Positions 9,217 through 19,131 of a stretch of 25,635 nt of DNA are shown piece by piece; within the stretch, counting starts at the first letter, position 1; each line of letters starts with the position of its first letter. A program made the position numbers and the translations under genes. The notes beneath the pieces were generated by a model. That model searched no databases. It was given only the letters and a program-made list of their open reading frames with translations, and had not been told where the DNA came from. Source of the stretch: Chara braunii (taxonomy: Eukaryota > Streptophyta > Charophyceae > Charales > Characeae); contig BFEA01001030.1 in the NCBI GenBank assembly GCA_003427395.1, positions 131,449 to 157,083 on the forward strand, written 5' to 3'.

Positions 9217-9592
9217 AGAAAGGCCCATGTGCAAAGTCACTATCCCAGTGGTGGAAAACTTACGATTAGGATAGATAGATATTTCTGGATATAGGCCCCT
9301 TTCTCCACGAAGTGGGCGATGTTGAGTATAGCCTTATTGTCAGACACTTTCTTAGATCCCTTCCCCAATTCAATTAATTAAATGAAATTATTCATTCAAT
9401 CATCACGTTCACGAGTATTCCGTTCAGCTGCGTATCAGAGACACGATCGGGGTTCAACCAAGGGCTGGCTATTCCCAGTGATCCCCTTTCACGACGAGCT
9501 TGAGTCTTCGCAGTGAGTTCTTCACTACGAGTATCTTCAACGGCGTTGAATAAGTCGTGTCCGTCTTGTTGTGGACTTCTACAACGTCTCAT
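9181..9592 (-). mobile_element. reverse-strand poly(A) retroposon fragment with 66-codon frame
   Basis: A 35-nt poly(T) at 9181-9215 is the complement of a poly(A) tail. Reading away from it on the minus strand, an open frame at 9592-9392 ends LNGILVNVMIE and is followed by an AT-rich trailer and about 180 nt of 3' sequence. The frame contains a charged stretch (DTRSEELTAKTQARRERG). I do not recognise it. It could be the 3' end of a retrotransposon or a retroposed mRNA; its 5' limit is unknown. Confidence 0.35.
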
Positions 9593-9769
9593 TTATTTGA
9601 CATATTGATTGTACAAATGACCAGTTCAATCTGATTTGCACAGACTTACTGAAGTGCCCTCCGAACCGTGCGAAATAGTTGCCCATTACATGGCTCACTA
9701 ACTCTACTTGCTTTGAATTATCTTACCTATTTGGCGGGGTTTCACTGGATCAAGTGACCAGTTTCCCCC

Positions 9770-10030
9770 GTGGACTTCCAGGCAACCTCAGGACACGAAG
9801 TGGGCGAAGCCGAAGGCCTGACTTTAGTGTGGGAGAGTCTGGAGGAGCTGATAAGAAACCCGAGAAAAGTCGGCCCATGGGAGCCTTTAGCTCGTCGAGT
9901 TATGAGCGTCTTTGAAAAGAAGGGCAGCAGATCCAAGATGTGGGGACACCTAAGGATCCCAAGTTCGCAATTAGTTGGAATTCGGGATCGCCCGAAAGTG
10001 CAAACACTGGGGGCGACGGAGGGACCATAG
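9770..10030 (+). CDS. unidentified 86-codon frame
   Basis: The predicted protein has a mixed, helix-forming composition (LVWESLEELIRNPRKVGPWE, then RRVMSVFEKKGSRSKMWG) that looks more protein-like than its neighbours. I cannot assign a family. The frame is stopped just upstream (TGA near 9757) and no start context supports the ATG. It may be a fragment of a transposon protein; a minus-strand frame of similar length overlaps it. Confidence 0.2.
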   Translation: MDFQATSGHEVGEAEGLTLVWESLEELIRNPRKVGPWEPLARRVMSVFEKKGSRSKMWGHLRIPSSQLVGIRDRPKVQTLGATEGP

Positions 10031-10090
10031 TAGTGATTGATGCCTGACATCACAAAGGGTCCTATGGAGAACCACCAAAATTGAGACTTT

Positions 10091-10250
10091 GCCTAGCGGG
10101 CTGCTCCATCTATTGGTGGGGAGCCTCACCTGCTGGAAACCGGGTCCAGCATCCCAAAACTACATCTTTGAGTACATCCGATCAAGGAAAGCATAGGGAC
10201 CTGCCAGCATTGATTGCTCTGAGACTCAGGGGATTGACTGCGCAGGGTCT
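10091..10250 (-). repeat. small structured retroposon, copy D
   Basis: CCATCTATTGGTGGGGAGC is followed by the second stem-loop GCTGGA/TCCAGC (10132-10137, 10145-10150, loop AACCGGG). The third block CTGCCAGCATTGATTG then carries its stem-loop CTCTGA/TCAGGG (10217-10222, 10226-10231), which includes a T:G pair. No poly(T) lies directly upstream, and the first stem-loop is absent or too diverged to see. Confidence 0.65.
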
Positions 10251-10510
10251 GAATCTTAATGTGAACAATAGACGTCGGTGGCCTGAGAGAACCCAAAAAA
10301 CAACAGACAAAAAAAGCAAAGCCTTATGGGGTATGGGGGGCACCGGGCCTCATGGCTGTCTCTCAGCTCTCCATATGATATTGTCTGGAAAAAGCTTATA
10401 TTTGCTCGCCTGCCAGCAATGATTGCACCTGAGATTGACTGCGCAGGGTCTGTGCTTGGATATGTACAGAAGACTTCGGTAACCTGAGAGCACCCGAAAA
10501 CACAACCGAC
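10199..10510. repeat. local tandem duplication of the 5' part of copy D
   Basis: The segment from about 10199 to 10312 is repeated, diverged, at about 10408-10510. Both copies contain CCTGCCAGCA, GATTGACTGCGCAGGGTCTG and then CGGT...CCTGAGAG followed by an A-rich ACACAAC-type stretch. In the second copy the third stem-loop has been lost. The minus-strand Cys/Val-rich frame at 10256-10585 crosses this repeat and is not called a gene. Confidence 0.55.
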
Positions 10511-10834
10511 ACAAAGCTGACACAAAACCACAACAGACCACAGACAACAGACCGAAAGACAACGGGCAGGGACACAAAATGTCATCTCGGGTCCAACATC
10601 ACGAATTGAGACTCCCTTGCTAAGAAAAAAAAAAATAAGACCAATTACTTTTCTTTTTTGGAAGTATTGCTAAGAAACAAGAACATAGGCAAAATTCAGA
10701 AAATGGCTCAGAAACCCCCCATCAATCCCCTTTACCTCACTCCGGCAAGACTACTTGTAGTAGGGTCATCATCTCCGCCCACCGTACCCTATTTCCATCC
10801 TACGAGCTAGCCCCCTCACTAGTAAGACGCTTGA

Positions 10835-13800
10835 TATGCCACCATCTACTTCCTCCCACTCACCTCGATTTTTGGACCGGCAGACCTTTATCAGTTTTTA
10901 GAACAACAACTAAGAAAAGCAAAATACAATCCGAGTACAGAATTGCTTCAATTCTCCAATTAGGGAATCAAGTACAGAACCGAAAATAGGAAGTGTAATC
11001 CAGAAAAACCCACAAATAATAGATTTGATATAGATTTTGATATCCCAAAAAGGATTTTCGAATCGATTCTCACACCGCAGTTTGAGAACCATTTAGCAAA
11101 CGAGATTGACGCTTTTGAGAAAATTTGTAAGAAGTCAATTCCAAAACATAACACGGAAGGCGTGATGGATGCTAGATTTTTCGCAATGGCCAGAATGAGA
11201 ACTGGGCGAACGGTGATTGAGGCACTACAGGACCCCAAGATCTCTCGAGGCCCCTTGGTCACATCCACCGCGGCATGCACAAAGATCGCCAGAGATTTTT
11301 ATCAGGAACTCTTTACATCTACTTGCTGGCACCGGCCTGATGATCTGCGCAAACTAGAAATCGAGGAATTCTTAACCCCACTAAAGAGATCTCCCACAAC
11401 CCAGCAAAGAGATGCGCTCGATACCCCCATATCAAAAGAAGAAATCAGGGCAGCGCTACAGCAAATGGAGGAGGACAAAACCCCGGGTATCGACGGCTTA
11501 CCAAAGGAATTCTGGGAAACCATGTGGCCGACCATCTCACAAGACCTTATGGACTTCTACCATGGGGTCTGGGCCACCGGTAGGATGAGGGAGTTCTTGG
11601 GACAAGGTGTGCTAACACTCCTTTACAAAAAAGGCGACCACACTAACATCCGGAACTATAGACCCATTACGCTGCTCACAGTAGTCTACAAGTTGAAAGT
11701 CAAAGCCCTGACCAACCTTATGGAACAAATAATGGTAGACATCATTCATCCGGACCAGTCGGGCTTCATCTAGGGCAGGGACATACAAGATAACATCCTC
11801 CTCGTTAATGAAATGATCAAATTAACCCGACAGACCTGAAACAATGCAGCCATAATCTTCATAGATTTCGAAAAGGCCTACGACCATGTTGATTGGTATT
11901 TTCTCGACAAATGCCTGGAAAAACTAAATTTCGGGCCGCAATTTCGATGTTGGGTCCAAATTCTACACACTAACGCGGAAACCCGGGTCATGGTAAACAA
12001 CAACTTGGCCCCGCCCATTGCGCTACAAAGGTCCGTCAGACAAGGGGATCCGATCACCCCCTACCTGTTTGTGATCATTATGGAAGCGTTAGTGGCTAAC
12101 TTGAGGGCCCACAACGATATCAAGAGAATTCGAGTATCGGCAATACCCGAAGAAGCCATCCCGGTCTGCTCACTTTTTGCTGACGACCTGGCCTTGATGG
12201 TTGATGCAACAAAAGAATCAATGGAAGGCATCCAAAGGATGATGGACCGCTTCTGCCAGTTGTCAGACATGAAAGTAAACTGGGGCAACAAAACCCAGGG
12301 TTGGTGGATCCACCACCAAGGAGTGAGGCCCCCGGAACAGCCGCGACTGAGCTGGCTCCCTGAAGAGGCCCCAATAAGAGTCCTTGGTATCTCCATGACG
12401 GCTCAAGGCAGACCCTCCACTAATCACGCATGGATCATGGCCCCCCCCCTGGCAAAAATGGCAGCCTGGAAAGACAAGTACACCTCGCTTTGGGGNCGTG
12501 CCCTTGTAATTAANAACGTCGTTCTGGCCTCAATGTGGTATAAGTCCGCAATCTGGGCACTGGACAAAAAAGACCTCCGCCCCCTACAACGCCAAATAGC
12601 TGCCTTTTTGTGGAGAGGGGATCATGACAGATAAAATGTAATCAGTCGGGTGGCATGGCACTCCATCACCCTGCCCAAGCCAAAGGGCGGGCTGGGGATC
12701 ATTGACCCGCTCACACAGACAAAGGCACTGGCTATACAATGGATCAAACGACTTATATTCAATGATGACTCCCCCTGGAAAGGCTTGGCCCTGGAACAAA
12801 TATCCAGACTGGCCCCCACAACAAAAAGCGGCATAGACCCAGTAATGTGGCTAGAAAATCGTAGCTGGCCCATACCAAGAGCGTCCCGGCAACCGGGCCC
12901 CCGCCCAGCCACGCCCAGACAGTCTCTCAGGGACGACCTGGCCAAGGACCCCTTCTGGGCCAACCTTCTCGATACCTGGAGAAGCCTCCCCCTCCCGGAC
13001 AAAATATCACCAGACAGAGGGGAGGAGGTGGCCCGCCAACCCCTTTTCGACAATAGGTGGATAACAGACACGAATGGCCAAGCCCTCCACTGTATGGACT
13101 CACCATGGCACAGATGGGTGAAGAAAGGGGTCACAAGAATACAGGATATATGTGATCCGGAAAAAGCGGACTGGATCGACCCCAACCTGCTGCGGGAGAA
13201 GCTGCGATACTGTCACCACCCCCAAGCGGCCCTGGAAAGGCTGACAGAACTGATCCCTCTAGGCTGGCTAAGAATTCTACGTAGGGGTCCGACTCTGCAG
13301 GAAAATGATTGGGTTGCTAGCCCGGGCACTATGGGGTGGGTGGGCAGAGGGGCCGCTTTACACCCCAATGGATCTGTAACACTGGATCGCTTCCTGCTAC
13401 GAAAAGATAACATTATCCACAGCGACACCGATGAACCAACGTCCGTGCACCCAAAAGCAGACCTCTTTCGTATCAGGGTGCTCCAAGAAACCAACAATGG
13501 ATAGCGTTTCGGCCGTCCACCCCGGTTCAGCAACTGCCTCTGGACCCTGTGGAGTGGACTTGGACCTCTCAAGGATGGAAAGGCAAAAACTTTACTAAGA
13601 CACTCTATGGATTAACGGTAAAATCAACATACAGGCTCCTGCGACCCAAAACTAACCTCACCGATCAAGTGAGGGAGCGATGGATATCTCACCTAAATAT
13701 CAGGCAGGCGGAAATAAGACCGGTCAAGTGGCTTAGACTGGCCAAGGTGAAACCTGCCAAGATTGCGTCGCTTCAATGGCAGATAGAACACCGTTGCCTG

Positions 13801-14511
13801 CCATCCAGCAACTGGCTAATCGACAGGACAACGCTGGAGCAAAGAGGCCTGGCGCTCCCCTGGTGCAAACTATGCACTAATGCGTATCCGGCCCGTAAAC
13901 ACCCCGAAACGATAGAGCATATCTTTTTACAGTGGATGTGGAGGTGGTGGGACCGAATCTGGAGCCACTTGGGCACGGACTCGCCCTGGCCCTGCGAGTG
14001 GAAGGCATTACTCTGCGAAGCCTGGCCTGGGAGTCTGATGCAGCACCCAAATGAATTCACCACCAACATGTTCACATTGGGATGAAGAGCGCTTCTCTGG
14101 GCCCTGTGGCGCCGATGCTGCACCTATGCACTGGAAGGGGTGAGACTGGAGGGCCCAGAATTCACCGAAAGTGTGATAACGCAGATCCAAACTGAAATAC
14201 TGGCCAATTGGGACACGGTTAAGTCTAAAATCCAGAACCTGCAAACACTAAAAGACATCAAACACAAAATACAAGAATTCAGCTCTAACTGGCTGGGAGG
14301 ACCCGAGGGAGGAAGAATTGGGAAGGTGGAATGGAAAGTAGAGACAAACGAGAGTCAACAGGGGGCAGCAATAAAAAGCAGCTACCACCTACTATTCAAT
14401 GACTGGGCTAAGCTGGAGGCAGGCATCCCCCTCAAACCCCCTGAAGCATTTCCCGACCCTTTCCCCCCCCCATCCAACTGTCTGGTAGGGATGCAGTGGT
14501 ATGGTAAGTAG
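10835..14511 (+). pseudogene. LINE (L1-like) reverse transcriptase, disrupted
   Basis: This is the ORF2 polyprotein of a non-LTR retrotransposon, which copies its RNA into DNA at the insertion site. In one frame from about 10835 to 13504 I see a linker with DKTPGIDGLPKEFW (11476-11517), the palm start YKKGDHTNIRNYRPITLL (11623-11676), DFEKAYDHVDW (11864-11896), RQGDPITPYLF (12038-12070) and the catalytic FADD box (12176-12187). After a one-base frameshift near 13498 the frame continues as the zinc-binding reverse transcriptase domain (LTVKSTYRLL, then CKLC at 13864-13875 and ETIEHIF near 13908). In-frame stops lie at 10961, 11771, 11837, 12632 and 14083. No apurinic endonuclease domain is visible upstream, so the element is truncated or internally deleted. 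The last zinc ligand appears to be Trp (HIFLQW) instead of Cys. No RNase H domain is seen. Two N bases lie within it. Confidence 0.85.
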
Positions 14512-14819
14512 AGGGACACGAGAGAAAAGACAGAGAAGTCCNNCCTNGACCACTCTAGTACAACACACTAATCTGGCAGCCGCAAGGCTGAGAGGAGTCG
14601 GTTCAATCATGGGTGGTTCAACTCAAGCAGGGGTGAGGGGAGGCACATCCTTCCGTAAGGAAGCAATCAATGCATCCCACTCGGGCCTCCCAACCAGAAT
14701 GGGGAGGAGCGTGCGTGTGTACTATGTATGTTTCTCAAGACTTGCCGGTGGAATAGGAACCGGACTGTCGCTCCCCAGAATGGCAGGAGCCGGAACCGCA
14801 AGGTTCTGATCTTTCGCTG

Positions 14820-14875
<56 letters not shown>
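14512..14875 (+). mobile_element. LINE 3' untranslated region and poly(A) tail
   Basis: After the last LINE codon there are about 300 nt without a sustained frame, then 56 uninterrupted A residues at 14820-14875. This sets the 3' end and the plus-strand orientation of the LINE. Ambiguous bases are at 14542-14547. I could not identify a target-site duplication because the 5' end is not defined. Confidence 0.75.
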
Positions 14876-14876
<1 letters not shown>

Positions 14877-15369
14877 AGAAGCATCCACAGAGTCAACCCG
14901 CCATATACACGTTGGAGAGCTTCCCTCAGCAGGCTTCAACCCCTCCCTGAGCACCTCAAGCCAAACAGGCGAAACAGCCTGTGGTAGTGTGAGTGTGCCC
15001 TCAGTCAGGGCATCTCAGCCCCTTGGCCAGGTTGTCAGATTCCAGAAACACAAGACAAGACAAAAAAAACAGAGGCGTGAAAATGGCTGGATACATTCCT
15101 CTAAGAGGCTCGCCACACAGGCTGTAGAATGTCGAAAATTTTTGACAGGTGTCAGAAAATTTTCGACGGTTGGGCGGTCGACAATGTCCCCCCCCTTTGC
15201 CACACAGACTGTCGAGGGGCAAGGTTTTTGGTCATGGCCAGGCGGACGGGTTTCCGGAACAGTCCCTGACACGCAAATTCGAATGCAATTTTTGAAAGGT
15301 CGGCGGGNTAAACATCATCAACTACTTCGGAGTTACTAATTGAGAAATCATCACAGAAGAAAGCAAAAG

Positions 15370-15374
<5 letters not shown>
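14876..15374. other. gene-free stretch with a long hairpin
   Basis: GTCGAAAATTTTTGAC at 15131-15146 pairs with GTCAGAAAATTTTCGAC at 15151-15167 across a 4-nt loop, with a single extra base in one arm. It is bracketed by two related boxes, GCCACACAGGCTGT near 15111 and GCCACACAGACTGTCG near 15200. No domain-bearing frame is seen; one N lies at 15307. Confidence 0.6.

Positions 15375-15401
<27 letters not shown>
15375..15401 (-). repeat. 27-nt poly(T), probable reverse-strand retroposon tail
   Basis: The uninterrupted T run is the complement of a poly(A) tail. Nothing recognisable as the body of the retroposon was identified to its right, so the call rests on the tract alone. Confidence 0.35.
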
Positions 15402-15832
15402 CAGTTGAAAGCCGACCGTATATGGACTTGGCTCACCTATATCACCAAACAGAGTAGACGCATTGATTACTTCAAACCCAGGGAAAGGATTGACCTCCTG
15501 CTTGTAAAAGAGTTGAGGGTTAGGAAGATAAGAGGCAATCAAGGCAAATCATCGCAGAGCTATTATCTATCCTATCCCCACCCGGCACCAGAAGAGAAAA
15601 CACGATTCATCATGAGAAAACACCGGGTAGGGGTGGGGGGGAACCATAAATCTTACCTCCAACCTGAAACCCCACTTCACCAGCCGCAACAAACCACGAA
15701 TTCTCCCCCACTGTACTGATGGCGGCATCTTTCCCATGATGCTGATAAGGAGCTTGGATGCGAAAGCCCCACTCCCTGCCCCTCTGGCCCCATGGTTATT
15801 GCCGCCACCGTCGTCGTAATTGTTCTCGTTCT

Positions 15833-15900
15833 TGTTGCTATTATTGTTGCCATTGTTGTTGTTGTTGTTGTTGTTGTTTTTGTTGTTGTTGTTGTTATCA
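15833..15900. repeat. (GTT)n trinucleotide repeat
   Basis: Imperfect GTT/ATT repeats read as Asn codons on the minus strand and Val/Ile on the plus strand. The plus-strand Val-rich frame at 15792-16265 is explained by this composition. Confidence 0.85.
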
Positions 15901-16110
15901 CCATCGTTGTTGTTGACAGTGTCATCCTTCCCCCGCTCCTCACCCTATACCCCGTCGAGTCCCTGATCACCATCATTGTTCTCGTTACTGTTGTTGATGG
16001 TGTTGACGCCGTTGTTCTTATTGTTGTTGTTTTCCTCCTTCACGCCCGTCTGAGCCAGTTCGCTCAGTCACCGCTCGCCGTCGTTATTGTTGTTGTTGTC
16101 GTTGTTATTG

Positions 16111-16212
16111 TCACCCATCCCACCCTTCTTGTCAACCGCACCCTTTCCTTGCCTGTCGTCGTCACCCATCCCACCCTTCTCGTCAATCTCACCCCTTCCT
16201 TGCCTGTCATCT
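16111..16212. repeat. 51-bp tandem duplication
   Basis: The 51 nt starting TCACCCATCCCACCCTTCT at 16111 are repeated directly from 16162 with a few substitutions. The period is 17 codons, so the minus-strand frame is kept through it. Confidence 0.75.
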
Positions 16213-16784
16213 ACCACAACCACTACGTCAGCCCTACACCCCTGTTCCACCTCCAGTATTGTTGATGTTGATATTGTTGTTGTTACTATTGCTGTGTTCG
16301 CCCTTGCTTTTGCCGTTGCCGCCGCCGCTGCTGTTGCCGCCGTTTCCACCGATGCCAATAGCCCCCAGTCCCCTTCCCACGCACCTGCATTACCATTGCC
16401 AACTAACCTCTCATCATCAACCTCCCACTCACCTACATCATCAGTGGCATAATCCCGCTCTCCATCACCTGCGGCACCCTCATCCTCTACCGGATAGGAG
16501 AGTGCCATCAAGCTAACCCACCTCTCTCCTGCCCCCCCCTCATGCTCGTCACTCTCACATACAGCAACATCACAGCTCGTCTCACTGTCGAAATCCCAGC
16601 TCTCACACACAGCGCAGAGGTTTGTAAGGTAGCGGGACATGTCAAAATCATCATCCTGCTCACCTTTAGTATCCTCTGCAAGCAAGAGGTCGTCTTCATT
16701 ATAAGGGATCATATCCTCTAGTGGAACTGCTCCCCGTTGTAGCTCCCCCTTCATCTCCATCCCACACCCAGATTGATGCACCAT

Positions 16785-17106
16785 CTATTGCTATTCGTCG
16801 TCGTACTTCACCGCTGGCGCTACCCCTGCCCGCGCGTCGTGGACGCACACGTCTTCTACAGCGGATGCCACGTGGCAATCAAAGAGCCCCACGCTTCTGT
16901 CGGGCACACGTGCAGGCCTAGCAGCCTAGGAGCACACCTCCCCAGGCGCTAGTCGAGCCGAGGGAATAGGGCCTACCCGGTCCATCGGCGTCAGGGCGCT
17001 AGCGTTAGCGCAACTTCTCCTCCGCTCATCTTATGCTAATTGTCTTGAGGGATTCATCCTCCCAATCAAACATAAGGATCAATCAACTCTAAATTCAAAT
17101 CAGATC
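16785..17106. other. gene-free stretch
   Basis: A plus-strand frame at 16721-16921 overlaps the start of the Asn-rich gene on the other strand and has an Arg/Pro-rich, domain-free product. Nothing else is seen. Confidence 0.35.
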
Positions 17107-17345
17107 TTTTTTTTTCTTTTTTTTTCTTTTTTTTTTTAACCCTCCATTGCTAGTGGCGCTGATAAGAGCGGACACCACTAGCACCTGGGGAGTGGCTCCA
17201 TCTATTGGTGGCGAGCATCACCTGCTGGAAAGCGGGTCCAGCGTCCCTTACACAACCTGAAATTGGATACATCTGAGAAGCAATTGTGGGAGAATTCCTG
17301 CCAGCATTGATTGCCCTGTGCTCCAGGGGATTGACTGAGCAGAAT
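17107..17345 (-). repeat. small structured retroposon, copy E (most complete)
   Basis: An interrupted poly(T) at 17107-17137 is followed by all three stem-loops. The first is GCTAGTGG/CCACTAGC (17149-17156, 17175-17182), with an inner CGCT/AGCG stem around GATAAG and an unpaired GACA. The second is GCTGGA/TCCAGC (17226-17231... 17239-17242 region, loop AAGCGGG). The third is CCCTG/CAGGG in the block that follows CTGCCAGCATTGATTG. Compared with copy A, the paired positions differ in compensating ways while the single-stranded GACA is kept. Total length is about 240 bp. Confidence 0.7.
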
Positions 17346-17407
17346 GTTAGGGGGAAAGGGGAACCTCTTCATCCGGAAACCTGGCGCCTAATACATCACT
17401 GCATACT

Positions 17408-17436
17408 AGTTCCTCCGCAGGAAACCGGGTCCAGTG
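17408..17436 (-). repeat. fragment of the small structured retroposon
   Basis: GGAAACCGGGTCCAGTGTCCC repeats the loop and right arm of the second stem-loop only 65 nt after copy E ends. The left arm is lost (GCAGGA instead of GCTGGA). It may be a partial tandem duplication of copy E. Confidence 0.45.
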
Positions 17437-17840
17437 TCCCATAACCTGCCTAGGTGCCATGAAGAAGGAGCTAGAAAGAGCCACTGGGGGGCACCAGTGG
17501 GATCTTCTTTCGTCCTTCTGACATTATTGCCATTACTAACGCCTGAAGCGCTAGAACCTCGTTCAGATCGAAATCAAATCAAAATCAGAAGTAGTAATTA
17601 TTTGAGTATGAGCTTTCATGTTGATATGGATCAAAAAGCAAAAACCATGTTATTATCACGAAGATCATTAGCAACAGCTAACAAAAAACTGCCGAGATCA
17701 TCACTATTAAAAATTGAAAAACCTCCTCCCCCACTTCCTCAACACCCACCTTCTTGTCACCTTTCCCCTCAAACCCTACCCCACCGTCTTCGGGGAAAGA
17801 GGAACACACCTCCTCCCACTGCTAGCCACTAGGCATCAAA
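17437..17840. other. gene-free stretch
   Basis: The frame at 17434-17832 has no domain and becomes Pro/His-rich towards its end, like the regions at 8150-9030. No gene is called. Confidence 0.3.
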
Positions 17841-18494
17841 GTGATGCTAACACTGAAGACAACAATGGCCCTCTTCGACCCCCCCAAGGATCAGAAGACA
17901 GTGCGGCACCACCTCGACAAACCTTTCAGCGAGTCATCACAGGGGGTTCAAGCCATCCTAAACATCCATTCACCACACTATTGGGGAAAGGGGGAAGAGA
18001 TCAAACCCATAGCCCGCTCTGAGTCACCGCCACAGCCCTCTATTCGCCTTTGTCATCCTTCGATTCTAATCTTGGCGGTGTCCATCTCTTTATATGTATT
18101 ATTAGCTTCCTCCGCGGTGTTTTGTCCTCGCAGTTCACCGAACAGCCCACCTCAGCTTCGACGATATGAAAACTCGGTCATACCTCAATCCTCCTATTCT
18201 CAATACAGGCTTAACAATGACTGGCCCGACCCCTCCATGGTTGGCAACGTGGAGCACCTTTCCATTCACCCACCGCCCGCTCCCTCACAAAAGCCCCCAT
18301 CACTACTTCGCGTTCAACCGCCCTCACCACCAACCTTAGCTCCCCCTTCCGCACCCCTTCCCGAATGCCTCCCGTGTCGCTTCAACCGGTCGTCCGCGTT
18401 GACTCTCCTGCGGTGTCGCTTCAGTGAGGCCAGGGCCACAGCGCTCCCGGTCAGGCTGCGCCCCTCCGGTGTCGAGCGTCCGATCGATCGATCG

Positions 18495-18497
<3 letters not shown>
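17841..18497 (+). CDS. unidentified frame running into a (GA)n array
   Basis: About 219 codons precede the microsatellite; the frame then continues as Arg-Glu repeats, which I exclude. A hydrophobic segment ([20 protein letters not shown], about residues 74-93) is the only distinct feature, followed by a Ser/Pro-rich half. There is no recognisable domain and no support for the start codon. It could be a fragment of a transposon or a chance frame in C-rich DNA. Confidence 0.2.
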
Positions 18498-18586
<89 letters not shown>

Positions 18587-18587
18587 N

Positions 18588-18654
<67 letters not shown>
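18498..18654. repeat. (GA)n microsatellite, 157 bp
   Basis: Pure GA dinucleotides apart from one N at 18587, which suggests that an assembly join or uncertain length lies here. It is preceded by a short ATCG repeat. Confidence 0.95.
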
Positions 18655-18658
<4 letters not shown>

Positions 18659-18788
18659 GCGATAGCCGTCCGTCGGCCAGAAGTACGGTGACGAGGATGA
18701 CGAGACCGGCGTCGTTGTCCTTCCCTCTGTTTCTTTATATGTTTGTTTATTGATTTGTTGTTTTTTCCATTCGTGTTTTCATGTTTAG

Positions 18789-18849
18789 GAATCAATCAAT
18801 CAGTCAATTAATCAATCAATCAATCAATCGATCTTGATCGATTGATTGA
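18789..18849. repeat. (AATC)n repeat with a 14-bp hairpin
   Basis: AATC units run from about 18790, and TCAATCAATCGATC at 18820-18833 pairs perfectly with 18836-18849 across a 2-nt loop. A tetranucleotide repeat has switched orientation at its centre. Confidence 0.75.
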
Positions 18850-18990
18850 AAAATAAAACGAAAAGGTAAGAAAGAGGGGAGGCAACGGTTGTTTTTCTTT
18901 TGTTTTATCAAAACCGCGAGGGGCCGAAAAGGCCTGGTGGGAGGGGGAAGAGAAGGGGGAGGAATAGGGGGGGCGAGTGAAGGGCGGACG

Positions 18991-19058
18991 CGGCGGGGGG
19001 GGGGGGGGGGGGGTTGGGGGGCGGGGGGGGGGGGGGGGGGGGGGGAGGGGCGGGGGGG

Positions 19059-19129
<71 letters not shown>
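18991..19129. repeat. G-tract followed by (GA)n microsatellite
   Basis: 18994-19070 is almost all G, in runs of up to about 20, and passes directly into GA units to 19129. The G runs could form quadruplexes on the plus strand. Polyproline and polyglycine frames over this region are artefacts. Confidence 0.9.

Positions 19130-19131
<2 letters not shown>

Larger units (their letters stand above)
15655..16784 (-). pseudogene. acidic, Asn-rich protein-coding frame, broken by two stops
   Basis: A single minus-strand frame starts with ATG at 16784 and runs to a splice-donor-like GGAG|GTAAGA (exon end 15657). It is interrupted by TGA at 16068-16070 and TAG at 15945-15947. The first 120 residues are strongly acidic with several Cys (NLCAVCESWDFDSETSCD). 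Next come an Ala-rich run, a 17-residue tandem repeat (DDRQG(R/K)G...KGGMG, twice) and long Asn tracts. Asn, Asp and Gly richness through both stops argues that the downstream part was once coding. I do not recognise a family. It may be a decayed nuclear host gene with at least one intron, or a chance frame over GTT/GTC repeats. Its upstream limit is a TAG just before the ATG. Confidence 0.4.

Noticed and set aside
15792-16265. Plus-strand Val/Ile-rich frame that looks like a membrane protein
   Set aside because: The hydrophobicity comes from GTT/GTC repeats; the opposite strand gives the more informative Asn-rich frame.
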